Assembly (NCBI RefSeq): GCF_900116905.1 | Contig: NZ_FPCG01000008.1 | Span: 1 to 64,000 of the forward strand | Reading direction: 5' to 3' | Length of the DNA: 64,000 bases | DNA from: Micrococcus terreus | GTDB taxonomy: Bacteria > Actinomycetota > Actinomycetes > Actinomycetales > Micrococcaceae | The notes under the pieces: generated by a model | Told to the model about the DNA's origin: nothing | Databases searched by the model: none | The model's input: the letters and a program-made list of their open reading frames with translations, nothing else | Shown: one piece after another, positions 44,501-52,753 of the stretch | How the letters are laid out: every line of letters begins with the position of its first letter | Position numbering within the stretch: the stretch's first letter is position 1 | Position numbers and translations under genes: made by a program

Positions 44501-44792
44501 TGAGGGCGGCCTGCTCGAGGTTGCGGAGGTAGACCTGGCTGCCGTGCTGGGCGAGGTCGTACTCCGTCATGGTGGTGGTGACGCCGCCGTCCAGGGTCCC
44601 CGACTGATAGTTCAGATGGGCGACCTTGTTCTCCTGGGCGTTGACCACCCACACGCCGCCGTCATTGAGGTCCACGTCGGCGGTCTGGAAACCGGGGTAC
44701 AGGACAGCACCGGTGACGGCAAGCGCCGACGCACCCACGAAGGCCGTGGTCTTGACGGTCCCGGACCGTCCTGCGAACAGACGTGCACTCAA
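38592..44792 (-). CDS. Giant membrane-anchored Ig/FN3-repeat protein, copy 1
   Basis: A protein of about 2066 aa. A basic N-terminus precedes one membrane anchor (about residues 12-34, ending VTGAVLYPGF). Residues 40-400 look like a beta-propeller (DLNDGGVWVVNAQENKVAHL, then repeated short strands). An acidic linker follows, then about eleven cadherin/Ig-like modules of roughly 95 aa from residue 434 to 1500, each with an xxxNDxDPDGD-type calcium-like motif. Four fibronectin III modules span 1500-1885 (VLTWDAPANNGSPITGYTV pattern), and a small Cys-containing domain forms the C-terminus. TTG 44792 with GAGGGG ahead is the chosen start. It is extracytoplasmic, probably adhesive or scaffold-like, and paralogous to the next gene upstream. 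Confidence 0.88.
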   Translation of the reverse strand: MSARLFAGRSGTVKTTAFVGASALAVTGAVLYPGFQTADVDLNDGGVWVVNAQENKVAHLNYQSGTLDGGVTTTMTEYDLAQHGSQVYLRNLEQAALTTVDPAAFELTDENMLPTNGSFSFGESMVAVSDTGQGRVYAAESSALGSLAAEGAEPIFEGEGRVISAVGRDDSVWVADLDGNRILGFRPLTDEERQQEGTEQVGDGGSPDDGSSPEQDGSASGEDGSEDPAGFRQIADTEVDGLQGLTEPQITAVGDTAVVFDPASGTVVTSEGNSSAVVDPAEGRLQAPGPDADSAVISLANKNALVPLGGGEPQYAPVESTGTPVQPVRVGSCTHSAWTGSGTYLRDCDDDSQDTTEQIPELPAEAQLVFRVNRDVVVLNDINEGNTWLVQDAMKIVNNWADLEPPKGEGEQEEEESDEVTDAIELPDRQEENQKPIARDDSFGVRAGRTTALPVLFNDVDPDGDLLTATLRGDQPELGTVQPIYDGTGFQIVVPDDATGRASFTYRADDGRTGTDDARVNLRVVPEDENTPPKQERVTTLRVQAGTEVSQNILTDWRDPDGDDLQLLGATSEDGDVVRVRPDGVLTFEDVGKTTGMKELEVSVSDRRESTTGRVMVEVLPRGSAPPVTATDHVTVNVGEEAQFSPLTNDFDPTGTSLRLAHVDQPNDADVSLNADTGTVTFRGDQEKTHYLKYVATNGPASAPGLVRVDVKDPEKNTGAPVAVRDVALLPANEDVLVNVLGNDSDPAGGVLVVQQVSLPEESPVTVAVERNALIRVTDQQGLREPLTFTYTVTNGSATSVGEVTVIPIPAPEKLEPPRPNPDTAVVRAGDVVTVPVLENDVHPNGAELTLEPELAETVDAEDGLISVADDTIRFRAGQEAKTVSAVYTVSGPDGQEASARVTFHIQPEDLENNSPPAPERVEARVFAGNTVAVPIPLNGIDPDGDSVSLVQLETPPTQGTAKVTADSIEYSASEGSSGTDSFSYVVEDRLGARAVGTIQVGIAPVSSRNTPPVAVNDSIRVRPDRPVAVDVLSNDTDADGDELSFVDWLEASEGSDAALVDGRILLTAPAEPGFVSVTYKITDGRGGQDTATLTVESDPEAPLRAPIARDDRVSFQETVDRDEVTVEILKNDEDPDGTVEDLQVSLPDAPDGVELTDDRQLVVPVTSNPQVITYQLTDVDDLRTYGFVVVPGAGEARPALASDTPLEIMAGETLTMALSDLVVVRDGRSPRITDESRVTSSPQSQGSLVGSATELTFTSADDYAGAASVTFEVTDGSGPDDPEGLKSVLTQPIRVLPRPEENKPPTLQSNTLEVSAGGDPARLDLRQAANDPDPGDNELLEFALGEQELEGVSASLEGSILTVQADADTPKGSRGNLPVSVTDGKSDPVNAQVTVTVNASDRPLTIANPDTVAEARQGEPVTVDVLANDRNFFEDVGPLRLLAADMAEGQGVAEVSGSSLVITPGEDYVGQMRVQYTVGDASMDPARDVTGMVTLNVKGRPDAPGVPRVESVSDGQVVLTWDAPANNGSPITGYTVKASGVNQACPATTCTISGLTNNTEYTFTVTATNDVGESEPSAASAPARPDVEPEQPAPPRGTDGDRKVDLTWTPPVNRGSPITAYTVEISPAPPNGITQRQTGGTSLSWDGLVNGTAYQFRVQAVNDADRPSEFSGWSSSVTPAGKPMRPLAPSASRAESAVNGGVANVSWTVPNANGATITGYDLQVFEGGTLVRTIRGISGTSQQVTDLKTTSAYSFAVIATNRVGSSEASARSTAVTPYGRPKAPGTPKLTATGRNNELTVDFTAGSANGSPITGYQYSVSGGSWQAFPGGSGASVNVGGNGTNVTVRVRAINAAGAGDPSAVSNQDSAYGPLRDAANVRATGGKEKVDFSWNSSADAYANGRPVTLSVSVNGSSTPNDGSQSVKVGHDTQRTITVTAKDSAGQTRSWTASATSDPAPPPPTPPSVRISRGAPIDRPGQCSGDLGCSVINATVQNMDPGTYTVECWYHNSWRYPNQDYRFSTANSIRVGSNGSFSGSTGCMIEGDYVDRLWVVINGVKSNEIRSPW

Positions 44793-44994
44793 CGTATGCC
44801 CCTCGTTTCCCCTGGATTCCCGTCCTGGCCGCAGGAGACGCACGGGGATCCATCCGTGTGCAGGTCAGGACGAACACTCCGGCTGAGACGCGCCGGATCT
44901 TCGCTCCCAGTGTACCCAGGGCTGAGTCAGGCTGAGGCCGAGCGGTATGGGGAGTTCTCCCCTGCCACAGGACGGCAGTGGCGCCGATCAGGTG

Positions 44995-47900
44995 TCACTG
45001 CCACCCGGCGTTGGCATAGACCGCCATGCCTCCGCCCCAGGGGTCCTCCACCCCGAACGGCAACGGACCGGAGATGAAGTCGCCACCGCTGGGCTCCGTG
45101 CCAATCGAGCTGCCCGTGCAGATGGTCCCTGTGAACCGGCCTCGGCTGTCCGATGTGAACGAACTGGTCGTGTAGTACTGACTCCTCCCTGGGAAGCAGT
45201 CGAACAGGTAGCTGGTATTCGGCGGGGCGTTCTCCACGGTCAGCACTGAGCTGGTGGCCGTCACATCCCACCGGGCGCGAGGACCTGCCGGCGCGGTGGG
45301 TGTCGGCGTGGGCGTGGGGGCCGGCGCTGTCGTCGGTGGTGGCGGAGCCGGCGCTGTCGTCGGTGGTGGCGGAGCCGGTGCAGTGGTGGGCGGCGGAGGT
45401 GGCGGAGCCGGTGCAGTGGTGGGCGGCGGTGGCGGCGGAGGGGTGGGCGTGGGAGCCGGAACAGCGCGGGCCACTCCATCTCCGGTGAACGTGCGGCAGG
45501 GGGTGTCCTGCGCGCACACCGTGATCGCCAGCGTGTGCGTACCGCCGTTGGGGGAACTGACCGTGGTGGACCCGGAGTTCGCCACGGTCCGGCCGTCGGC
45601 AGTGACCTTGATGGAGGTGATCGGGCGCCCGTTGGCGTAGTCGGAGGTACGGGAGTTCCATCGGAAGGCCACCGCTCCGGTCTGCGTGGTGGAGCTGATG
45701 TTGGAGGCATCCCGAATCGGCCCGTAGGCGGTGTCCGTGGTGACTGCGGCAGATGGTTCCCCGGCTCCGATGGTGTTCAGGGCCCGCACCTGCAGTCGAT
45801 AGGCGGTGCCGTTGGCTGGAACGGTGATCGCCGAGCCGCTGGCCCCGAGGGCCTGCCAACCACCGCCGTTGAGTGAGTACTGGTATCCGCTGATCCGGCT
45901 TCCGTTGGCGGCGGCTGCCGCGTAGCTGACCGTCAGCTGACGGTCCGTACCTGTGGCACGGGTGCTGACACCGGTGACAGCCTGGGGTCGACCGAACGGG
46001 GTCACCACGGCGGACCGTCCTGAGGCTGGGGAGGTCCCCACCCGGTTGGTGGCACGGACGGTGAAGGAGTAGCTGCCTCCGGGGTCCAGTCCGGTGAAAC
46101 GCAGGGAGGTCGTGGCTCCTGTCACCGTGCGGGAGTCAGCCGTGGTCTGCCCCTGGTAGGCAGTGACCACATAGGACTCGATCGCCGCCCCGTGGGTCTC
46201 CGGCATGGTCCAGTCCACCTGGACCGCCCCGCCGTCCACCACGGAGGTGATGTGGGTGGCCGTGGGTGCAGCCGGGGCGGCCGGTGCGCCCGCCGGTGCC
46301 ACAGCCGCAGAGAACGGCCCCCAGTCGGAGGGGTCGTCGGCATCGTTGATGGCCTGCAGCCTGAACTGATAGCGCACGCCGTTCTGCAGTCCGTCCCAGC
46401 GCAGTGCTGTGGACGGTCCGGTGGTGCGGACGGTGCCACCCCCCGGTGCCGCAGGCGAGATCTGCACTCGGTAACCGGTGATGGGGCTGCCTGGGTTCTC
46501 CGGTGGCGTCCAGGACAGGTTCACGACGGCGTCACCTGGGTCAGTCGCGGGCGCTGCGGGAGCCAGGGGGCGTACGTCTGGGGTGATGGGGGCCGACGGT
46601 GCCGACGGGTCGGATTCACCGATCGCGTTGACGGCAGTGGCGGTGAAGCGATGCTGCACTCCGTTGCTCAGTCCGGTGACCGTGCAGCTGGTGGCGGGAC
46701 ACTGGATGGTCCGATCTGAGGCCACCTCACGCAGCAGGTAGTGGGTGATGGGCGAGCCCTGGTCGCTGGGGGCAGACCAGCTGAGGACCGCGGTGCCGTC
46801 GTTGACGCCGTCGGCTTGGGGTACCCCGGGTATGCCGGGCACGCCGGCCACCACCACGGTGATGACCGCAGTGGAGGATCGCGCCGGGTCCCCGGAGGCG
46901 TCGCGGATCTCATAGGTGGCCCGCAGCCGCCCGGAGAAGCCTGCTGCAGGGGTGATGGCCACCTGGTCCCCCTGGACCGTGGCAGTGCCCTGGCCGGCCA
47001 CCACACTGGTGGTCATCAGGCGCAGGGGCTCGTCATCCCCGGCGGGATTGATGTCGTTGGCCAGCACGTCCACCAGGACCTGCTGTCCGGCACGGGCGTC
47101 CTCCACCAGGTCGTCCACCGCTTCAGGCGGGTCCACCTCGTCGCGGATCACCGTCACCTCCACCGTGACCGGGACCGGCTCGGCGGACCCGTCCGAGACG
47201 CTGAGGCCGATCTCCTCGGTGTGGCCGGCAGACGTGTCCGGCCCGGCGCTCACCAGCAGCAGCGCGCCGGACAGGTCCGCCTGGATCTGGTCCCCGGGTT
47301 CCTCGACCCGGAAGGACAGCTCGTCCCCGTCCGGGTCCTCGGCCAGGCGTGAGAGGTCCACGGAGGTCGGCTCGGCGCCGGCGGTCACCTCGACGGCCGT
47401 GGAGCGCACTCGAGGCGGCGAGTTCTGCTCGGGACGAGGCAGCACGGTGATCGGCAGGGTCAGGGTGGAGGTCAGCCCCGTGGGGTCCTCGGCGCTGGAG
47501 CCGTCGGTGATCACCATGTTCACCGACGCCGAACCCCAGTAGTCCGCCGGTGCGGAGAAGGTCACTGCTGTGGCCGAGCCGATCTGGACCGAGGCGGTCG
47601 AGGGTGAGGCGATCACCGCGTCGTCCCGCAGCAGCCGCGGCTGGCGCCCTTCGCGGACTCCCACCAATGCTGTCAGGTCCAAGGCCAGCGATTCCCCGGC
47701 CATCACCTCGCGCGGTGTGCTGTCCAGCAGCCACGGCGGCGTGGACGAGGTTCCCGGAACGGTGATGAAGGCCGTGGCCGTTTCGCCGTCCGGATCCGTC
47801 ACGCGGTACGGGATGATCTGCGGCGCATCGGTCAGCTGGATCTGGACCTGACCGGTGTCCGTGACGGAGGCGGTGGAGGCGACCCCTGAAACGGACGGGA

Positions 47901-50900
47901 CGCTCACGGTCAGATCCTCCACAGAGCCGTCCGGGTCCTCATCATTGGCCGACACCGAGACGTCCACTGCCGTCTGACCGCGGGCCTGGTCCATGCTGAT
48001 GTGGTCGTCGCGGGCGATGGGCGGCATCAGCGCAGCCTCGGGATCCACCCGCACGGACAGGGTCCCCGTGTCCGTGGCGCCCAGCGGATCGGCGATCGTG
48101 TAGCGGATGTTGAGATGGCCGGGCTGATCCGGCGCGGTGACAGCCAGGCGCCCGTCTCGCAGCTCGACCTGCACGGCGGGATCCTGGCTGGAGAATCCGC
48201 CCTCGACCAGGGCGACGGGATCCCCGTCCGGATCGGCGTCATTGCGGAGCACATCCACGGTGAACGTTCGCGCAGGTCGCACGGTGAGGGAGTCGTCCAC
48301 TGCCGTGGGCGGGGTGTTGCTGGTGGGCGGCTGAGCTATGCCCACAGAGACCGTTCCCACGGACTGTGCACCCAGACGGTCCTCGGCCAGGTAGGTGAAG
48401 CTGTCCGTGCCGGTGGCCCCCTCCGAGGCGGTGTAGACCAGCTGGCCGGCATCGATCTGGACGGTGCCCTGGGCCGGCGTTCCCTCCAGGCCCGTCAGGG
48501 ACACCCAGTCCCCGTCCGGATCAGTGCCTTGCAGTCGCACCGGGATCCTGACCGTCTGCCCGGCCAGCACCCGAGAGGTCACCTCCGGCAGCACGGGCGG
48601 GGAGTTGGTCTCCCGGTCCATGGGGACCACGGTGAACTGCACGCGTGCTGAGGCCTGCTGGCCATCCGGCCCGGTCACCGTGTAGGCCACCGACGTCCGT
48701 CCGGGTCGCTCCGAGGCCAGGAAAGCCACGCGACCGTCAGACACGGTGGCGAATCCATGCTCCTCAGGCACGGTCTCGGCCAGCTCCGGCTCCAGGGCCA
48801 GCTCAGCCCCCTGGGGGTGGAGGTCGTTGGCGAGCACGTCCACGCTGACCATGTCCCCCACTCGCACCACGGCGGTGTCCGCCACGGCGATCGGGGGCTG
48901 GAGGGTCTCGGGCTCTGGCAACGGGATGACGGTGATCTCGCCCCGCGTGGTGCCCTGGGCGTTGGCCACGCTGTAGTGGAGCGTCAGCGGAGCGCTGCGG
49001 GCGCCCGTGTCCACCACTCGCACGACGGAGTACCCCTCGACGGAGGCCTTGACGAGTGGCCGTGAACCGTCAGCGGTGGCGGGGACCTGGACGCCGTGGA
49101 CCACCAGCACGCCTCCCCCCGGATCGGTGTCGTTGGCAGTGACGTCCACCAGGGTCTGTCCACCAGCCGGCAGCAGCGCGATGTCCCGCACGGCGATCGG
49201 CAGTCCCTCGCTGCCGTCCTGGCCCATGACATCCACTCGGATCAGTCCGGGTGTGGAGTCAGCCTCGTTGGCCGCCACATAGTCCAGGTAGTACGTCCCC
49301 GGCGTGCGTGAGGCGAAACTGACGGTCCCGGCCTCGGTGTTGAACTGGCTCTGGGTGTTCGGCGCCGTGCCCACGTAGGCCAGACGCAGGGTTCCACCGA
49401 GCGGGTCTTCATCGTTGGCCAGGGGGCGGATGACGGTCTCCTGGCCGGCCACGGCCACCACGTGGTCGGCCACGGTCACCGGTGGTGTGGCCAGGCCGTC
49501 GATCACCTTCACCTGCACGGTGCCCTGGGCTGTCTCTCGCCCGTCGGTGACGGTGATCGCGACCGTTCGCGTGCCCGTGACCCCCTGTCCGTCCTGGAAG
49601 GTCAGCTGGCCGTCCGGTCGGATCCGGACGCTGTCCGGGTCCTCGGCCACGGCATCGACGAGCCGGACGTCGTCTCCGTCCGGATCCAGCCAGTCCGTGA
49701 TGACCTGGCCGGTGACGGACTGTCCCGCCCGGACGGTCAGGGTGGGCACCCGGAGCTGTTCGGGCTCTCGGTTGATCTCGTCCGGCACCACTCGCACCGT
49801 GACGGTGGCGCTGTCCTTGCCGCCCCGACCGTCATCGGCGGTGTACTCGAAGCTCGAGTCGCCGGTGGCGTCATCGGGGACCACCAGCTGGAACGCCACT
49901 CCGTCGTGGGTGCGTTGGACCTCGCCGACGCTGGGCTGGGGCCCGGTCACGGACACCGTGAGCACATCCCCATCCGGATCGGAGTCGTTCAGCAGCGTCT
50001 GGAGCGGGACGGTGCGGCCGGCGCGCACACCGAACTCGTCGCCCACGGCGACGGGGTCCCTGTTCTCCTCCCGCCGCTCGGGCGGAGCGGTGTCGCGGGT
50101 GATCTCCTCGGATTCCTCCGTGTCCCGCTCATCCTCGGACGACGGCGGTTCCAGATCCTCCCAGTTGGTCACCATGCGCATGTCCTGGGTGACGATCCAC
50201 GAGGTGCCCTCCTGGACGTCGTTCAGGACCACAGCCGTGCGATTGGTGCGGAAGACCAGCTCGGCGTCAGTGGAGAGTCGGGGCACGGCTTGGAGGACGT
50301 CGTCCGTCTCATCCGGGCAGTCGCGCAGGTACGTGCCTGTGGCGGCTGACGCCGCATGGACGCACTCGCCCACCACCACGGGCTCGGCAGCGGAGGTCCG
50401 CGAGCCGGACTGGGACTGGGCCTGGGCGGGATCGGTCAGGTCGGTGGCCTGGATCTGACCGCGATCCAGCGAGACTGTCAGGTGAGTGCGCGGTCCTGTC
50501 AGGGCCACCTCCGGCCTCTCGGGGCCCGGAGCCTGGAGACGGGCTCCGCGCAGGGACTGGTCCTCCACAGATCCCCCGGGCCAGACCAGGGTGCCCCGTG
50601 AGGGGTCGAGCACGACGGCGGTCCCGCCCACCGCGGTCAGCTGCGGCTCGTCGAGGTCCGCGACTCCAGCGAGGGGCTCCGGCTCGGAGGCGACCAGGTC
50701 AGCGGCGGGCGAGTCTTCTCCGCCCGACGGGGCGAGGCGGTGCAGGGTCTGCTGCTCCACGTCCACGGCCAGCACCACTCCGTCCACCGTGGTGGTGGCC
50801 AGCACGGGACCGTCGACATTCAGCAGCGGCTCGACGCCGTCCACCTCCGGCACCGGATCCGCCCGCATCCCGAAGACCTCACCGGTCTGGGGGTTCGTGG

Positions 50901-51315
50901 CCGAGAGGGTTCCCCCGCCCAGCCGGAAGCCGTGGGTGGCCGGCAGGATGGCCTGTTCGGCCAACACCATGCCCGCCGGGTCCACGCGGGCCAGTACGCC
51001 GGAGGCCGGCTCGAGCAGCAGGACCTGTTCCTGGTCCTGGTGAAGTTCGTAGTCGGTGAACGGGGAGGCCAGTCCTCCGTCCAAGGTGCCGGACTGCACG
51101 TTGAGGTGGCCCACCGAGTCGTCCTGGGCAGAGGTCACCCACACACCGCCGTCATGCAGGTCCACCGTGGTGCTCTCGAATCCGGGGTACAGCACCGCCC
51201 CGGTCACCACCAGGCCGCTGACCGCAGTGAAGGTCGCGCTGGTACGCCAGGGACGTCGTCGGGATGCGCCCGGTCGCTGACCGGATGCCGCCTGTGTCCG
51301 TGGTGCCCTGCTCAC
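44995..51315 (-). CDS. Giant membrane-anchored Ig/FN3-repeat protein, copy 2
   Basis: A 2106-aa paralogue of the gene at 38592-44792 with the same architecture: basic N-terminus, anchor at residues 26-46 ending VTGAVLYPGF, propeller-like part to about residue 400, Ig/cadherin array from about 418 (VGDEFGVRAGRTVPLQTLLND) to 1495, and four FN3 modules to about 1870. It differs by a Thr/Pro-rich run (residues 1950-2005, TTAPAPPPP units) before a short Cys-containing C-terminal domain (FDCFPGRSQYYTTSSF). It is the first gene of the presumed 25-kb transcript; a TACACT -10-like site and stacked GTGAC palindromes lie within 100 bp upstream. The GTG start at 51315 agrees with the anchor position. Confidence 0.88.
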   Translation of the reverse strand: MSRAPRTQAASGQRPGASRRRPWRTSATFTAVSGLVVTGAVLYPGFESTTVDLHDGGVWVTSAQDDSVGHLNVQSGTLDGGLASPFTDYELHQDQEQVLLLEPASGVLARVDPAGMVLAEQAILPATHGFRLGGGTLSATNPQTGEVFGMRADPVPEVDGVEPLLNVDGPVLATTTVDGVVLAVDVEQQTLHRLAPSGGEDSPAADLVASEPEPLAGVADLDEPQLTAVGGTAVVLDPSRGTLVWPGGSVEDQSLRGARLQAPGPERPEVALTGPRTHLTVSLDRGQIQATDLTDPAQAQSQSGSRTSAAEPVVVGECVHAASAATGTYLRDCPDETDDVLQAVPRLSTDAELVFRTNRTAVVLNDVQEGTSWIVTQDMRMVTNWEDLEPPSSEDERDTEESEEITRDTAPPERREENRDPVAVGDEFGVRAGRTVPLQTLLNDSDPDGDVLTVSVTGPQPSVGEVQRTHDGVAFQLVVPDDATGDSSFEYTADDGRGGKDSATVTVRVVPDEINREPEQLRVPTLTVRAGQSVTGQVITDWLDPDGDDVRLVDAVAEDPDSVRIRPDGQLTFQDGQGVTGTRTVAITVTDGRETAQGTVQVKVIDGLATPPVTVADHVVAVAGQETVIRPLANDEDPLGGTLRLAYVGTAPNTQSQFNTEAGTVSFASRTPGTYYLDYVAANEADSTPGLIRVDVMGQDGSEGLPIAVRDIALLPAGGQTLVDVTANDTDPGGGVLVVHGVQVPATADGSRPLVKASVEGYSVVRVVDTGARSAPLTLHYSVANAQGTTRGEITVIPLPEPETLQPPIAVADTAVVRVGDMVSVDVLANDLHPQGAELALEPELAETVPEEHGFATVSDGRVAFLASERPGRTSVAYTVTGPDGQQASARVQFTVVPMDRETNSPPVLPEVTSRVLAGQTVRIPVRLQGTDPDGDWVSLTGLEGTPAQGTVQIDAGQLVYTASEGATGTDSFTYLAEDRLGAQSVGTVSVGIAQPPTSNTPPTAVDDSLTVRPARTFTVDVLRNDADPDGDPVALVEGGFSSQDPAVQVELRDGRLAVTAPDQPGHLNIRYTIADPLGATDTGTLSVRVDPEAALMPPIARDDHISMDQARGQTAVDVSVSANDEDPDGSVEDLTVSVPSVSGVASTASVTDTGQVQIQLTDAPQIIPYRVTDPDGETATAFITVPGTSSTPPWLLDSTPREVMAGESLALDLTALVGVREGRQPRLLRDDAVIASPSTASVQIGSATAVTFSAPADYWGSASVNMVITDGSSAEDPTGLTSTLTLPITVLPRPEQNSPPRVRSTAVEVTAGAEPTSVDLSRLAEDPDGDELSFRVEEPGDQIQADLSGALLLVSAGPDTSAGHTEEIGLSVSDGSAEPVPVTVEVTVIRDEVDPPEAVDDLVEDARAGQQVLVDVLANDINPAGDDEPLRLMTTSVVAGQGTATVQGDQVAITPAAGFSGRLRATYEIRDASGDPARSSTAVITVVVAGVPGIPGVPQADGVNDGTAVLSWSAPSDQGSPITHYLLREVASDRTIQCPATSCTVTGLSNGVQHRFTATAVNAIGESDPSAPSAPITPDVRPLAPAAPATDPGDAVVNLSWTPPENPGSPITGYRVQISPAAPGGGTVRTTGPSTALRWDGLQNGVRYQFRLQAINDADDPSDWGPFSAAVAPAGAPAAPAAPTATHITSVVDGGAVQVDWTMPETHGAAIESYVVTAYQGQTTADSRTVTGATTSLRFTGLDPGGSYSFTVRATNRVGTSPASGRSAVVTPFGRPQAVTGVSTRATGTDRQLTVSYAAAAANGSRISGYQYSLNGGGWQALGASGSAITVPANGTAYRLQVRALNTIGAGEPSAAVTTDTAYGPIRDASNISSTTQTGAVAFRWNSRTSDYANGRPITSIKVTADGRTVANSGSTTVSSPNGGTHTLAITVCAQDTPCRTFTGDGVARAVPAPTPTPPPPPPPTTAPAPPPPPPTTAPAPPPPTTAPAPPPPTTAPAPTPTPTPTAPAGPRARWDVTATSSVLTVENAPPNTSYLFDCFPGRSQYYTTSSFTSDSRGRFTGTICTGSSIGTEPSGGDFISGPLPFGVEDPWGGGMAVYANAGWQ
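45300..45450. repeat. Pro/Thr-rich tandem repeat (TTAPAPPPP units)
   Basis: On the minus strand the giant copy-2 gene encodes four to five TTAPAPPPP-type units of 27-33 bp. The DNA units (GGTGGTGGCGGAGCCGG...) are near-identical in pairs. Pro/Thr runs of this kind act as extended, often glycosylated, spacers near the wall. Copy 1 lacks them. Confidence 0.8.
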
Positions 51316-51362
51316 GTTGCCGTACTCCCCTGCACTGGTCGCGCCCCTACGCGGTTGACCGC

Positions 51363-51410
51363 AGTGTAGCCGCGCCAGGTGACGTCACCGTGACGTGTGA
51401 CACCGTGATG
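51363..51410 (-). promoter_or_regulatory. Candidate promoter/operator of the giant-protein gene cluster
   Basis: Reading leftwards, a TACACT (51368-51363) is a fair -10 hexamer about 50 bp before the GTG of the first giant gene. Just upstream lie four GTGA(C/T) repeats beginning at 51379, 51390, 51397 and 51405, two of which form perfect palindromes: GGTGACGTCACC (51378-51389) and CGTCACCGTGACG (51383-51395). The block covers the expected -35 region, so a bound protein would block or recruit polymerase. It does not match the TGTGA-N6-TCACA cAMP-receptor consensus. Confidence 0.5.
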
Positions 51411-51415
51411 GCGGC

Positions 51416-52753
51416 TCAGTCCAGGACTAGGCCCTCCCCGCTGCCGCTCATCAGGATGGAGGGCCGGATCTCGCCGAAGCCACGGACCAGCCGTGGGGGC
51501 TGCGGGATGAGGATGAACCGCTCGTCATCGCCCAGGGCGGCGGCCGTCAGGGCGTCCACCAGGACGGTGCCGGGATCGGCCAGCGAGGTCAGGCGGGAGG
51601 CCAGGTTCACGGTGGGGCCGTAGATGTCCCCGAGCCGGGAGAGCACCCGGCCCCACACCAGGGAGACGCGGGCCGAGGGCAGCACCGGATCCTCGGACAT
51701 GGCCCGGGCCAGGGCCAAGGAGATCTGGGCACCGGCCTCCGGGGTCTCGGCGTTGAAGAGCACCTCGTCGCCGATGGTCTTGACCAGGCGTCCGCCGCCG
51801 ATCGAGATGATCTCGGCGCACTTGTTCTCGAAGCGCTGGACCATCTGGGCCAGGGTGCGCTCGTTCATCTGACGGGACAGGGAGGTGTAGGAGACCATGT
51901 CCGCGAAGCCGACGGCGCGGGCCAGGGGCAGCGGTGCGTCATCCTCGGTGCCGTCGCGCAGGTGGTCTGAGGCGGCCAGGCCGGCCTCCACCCGCACGGC
52001 CAGGCGCTGCAGTGCGGAGTTGAGCTGACGGCGGTAGGAGTAGGCCATGACCTGTTCGAGGGGCTCGACGATGCTGTTGAGCATCTGTACCACCTCGCGC
52101 CGGGCCTGGGGGTCGGTCATGCCCTGGCTGCTGATCTTGTCCTCCACCAGGGCCTCGATCTGCCAGACCACCATGCGGTCGGTCATCTGCCCGATCGAGC
52201 GGGTCAGGGAGATCGCGGTCTCCTCGTTGAGCACCCCCTGGCGGACGAGGTCGATCATGGTGTCCATGGCGGCCACGTCCTGGTCGTTGAACACCTTCTC
52301 CCCCTCCGGCACGTTGGGGAAGCCCAGGGCACGCCAGAGCTTGCGGGCGGAGACCATGGAGACGCCGAGCTCGGCGGCCATCTCACGCCGGTCCAGGGAG
52401 CGCGGTCCGCCCAGCAGCTCCTCGTCCAGCACGCGGATGGCCTGGGTCCAGGTGGCCCGTTCGGCGCCGGTCAAGGGGACGGGGTCGGTGGAGTCCGTGG
52501 TGTCGGCGGGATCGACCAGGGCGCCCAGGGACTCGTCGGCATCGGCCGGGCCGGCACTGACGGCGGGGATGGTGCCGGTGGCGATGTCCCCTACGGGCAG
52601 GTCCACGGGCACCTCCATGGGGAGGTCCAGCGGCAGCGTGCGCGGTCCGGTGGTGAACCCGTCCGGTCCGGGCTCGATCTCGGCCTCGGGCCAGTGCTCG
52701 GGATCGTGGTGCTCGTCTCGAGGCGTTCCACCGGTCATCGGGCGCTGGTCCAT
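51416..52753 (-). CDS. Class III adenylate/guanylate cyclase with N-terminal regulatory domain
   Basis: A 445-aa cyclase. The C-terminal catalytic domain keeps the metal aspartates (FADMVSYT, Asp285; GDEV, Asp329), the purine-specifying Lys325, and the transition-state pair Asn383/Arg387 in NLASR; Lys favours ATP, so cAMP is the likely product. Ahead of it is an all-helical module (residues 110-260) beginning LSLDRREMAAELGVSMVSARKL-like, similar in layout to the pH-sensing regulatory domain of some actinobacterial cyclases, and an acidic N-terminal tail. AGGAGG lies five bases before ATG 52753; the start overlaps the PH-protein gene by 19 nt. No membrane segment is seen. Confidence 0.9.
   Translation of the reverse strand: MDQRPMTGGTPRDEHHDPEHWPEAEIEPGPDGFTTGPRTLPLDLPMEVPVDLPVGDIATGTIPAVSAGPADADESLGALVDPADTTDSTDPVPLTGAERATWTQAIRVLDEELLGGPRSLDRREMAAELGVSMVSARKLWRALGFPNVPEGEKVFNDQDVAAMDTMIDLVRQGVLNEETAISLTRSIGQMTDRMVVWQIEALVEDKISSQGMTDPQARREVVQMLNSIVEPLEQVMAYSYRRQLNSALQRLAVRVEAGLAASDHLRDGTEDDAPLPLARAVGFADMVSYTSLSRQMNERTLAQMVQRFENKCAEIISIGGGRLVKTIGDEVLFNAETPEAGAQISLALARAMSEDPVLPSARVSLVWGRVLSRLGDIYGPTVNLASRLTSLADPGTVLVDALTAAALGDDERFILIPQPPRLVRGFGEIRPSILMSGSGEGLVLD

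Noticed and set aside
44949-44962. GGGGAG-TT-CTCCCC as a terminator between the giant genes
   Set aside because: A two-base loop cannot form a stable hairpin, and no T-run follows on the relevant strand.
45300-45450. Satellite or CRISPR-like repeat
   Set aside because: It is an in-frame Pro/Thr coding repeat inside the giant copy-2 gene.
51378-51410. cAMP-receptor (CRP/GlxR) site next to the cyclase
   Set aside because: TGTGA occurs, but the TGTGA-N6-TCACA spacing is not met; the block is better described as GTGAC palindromes of unknown binder.
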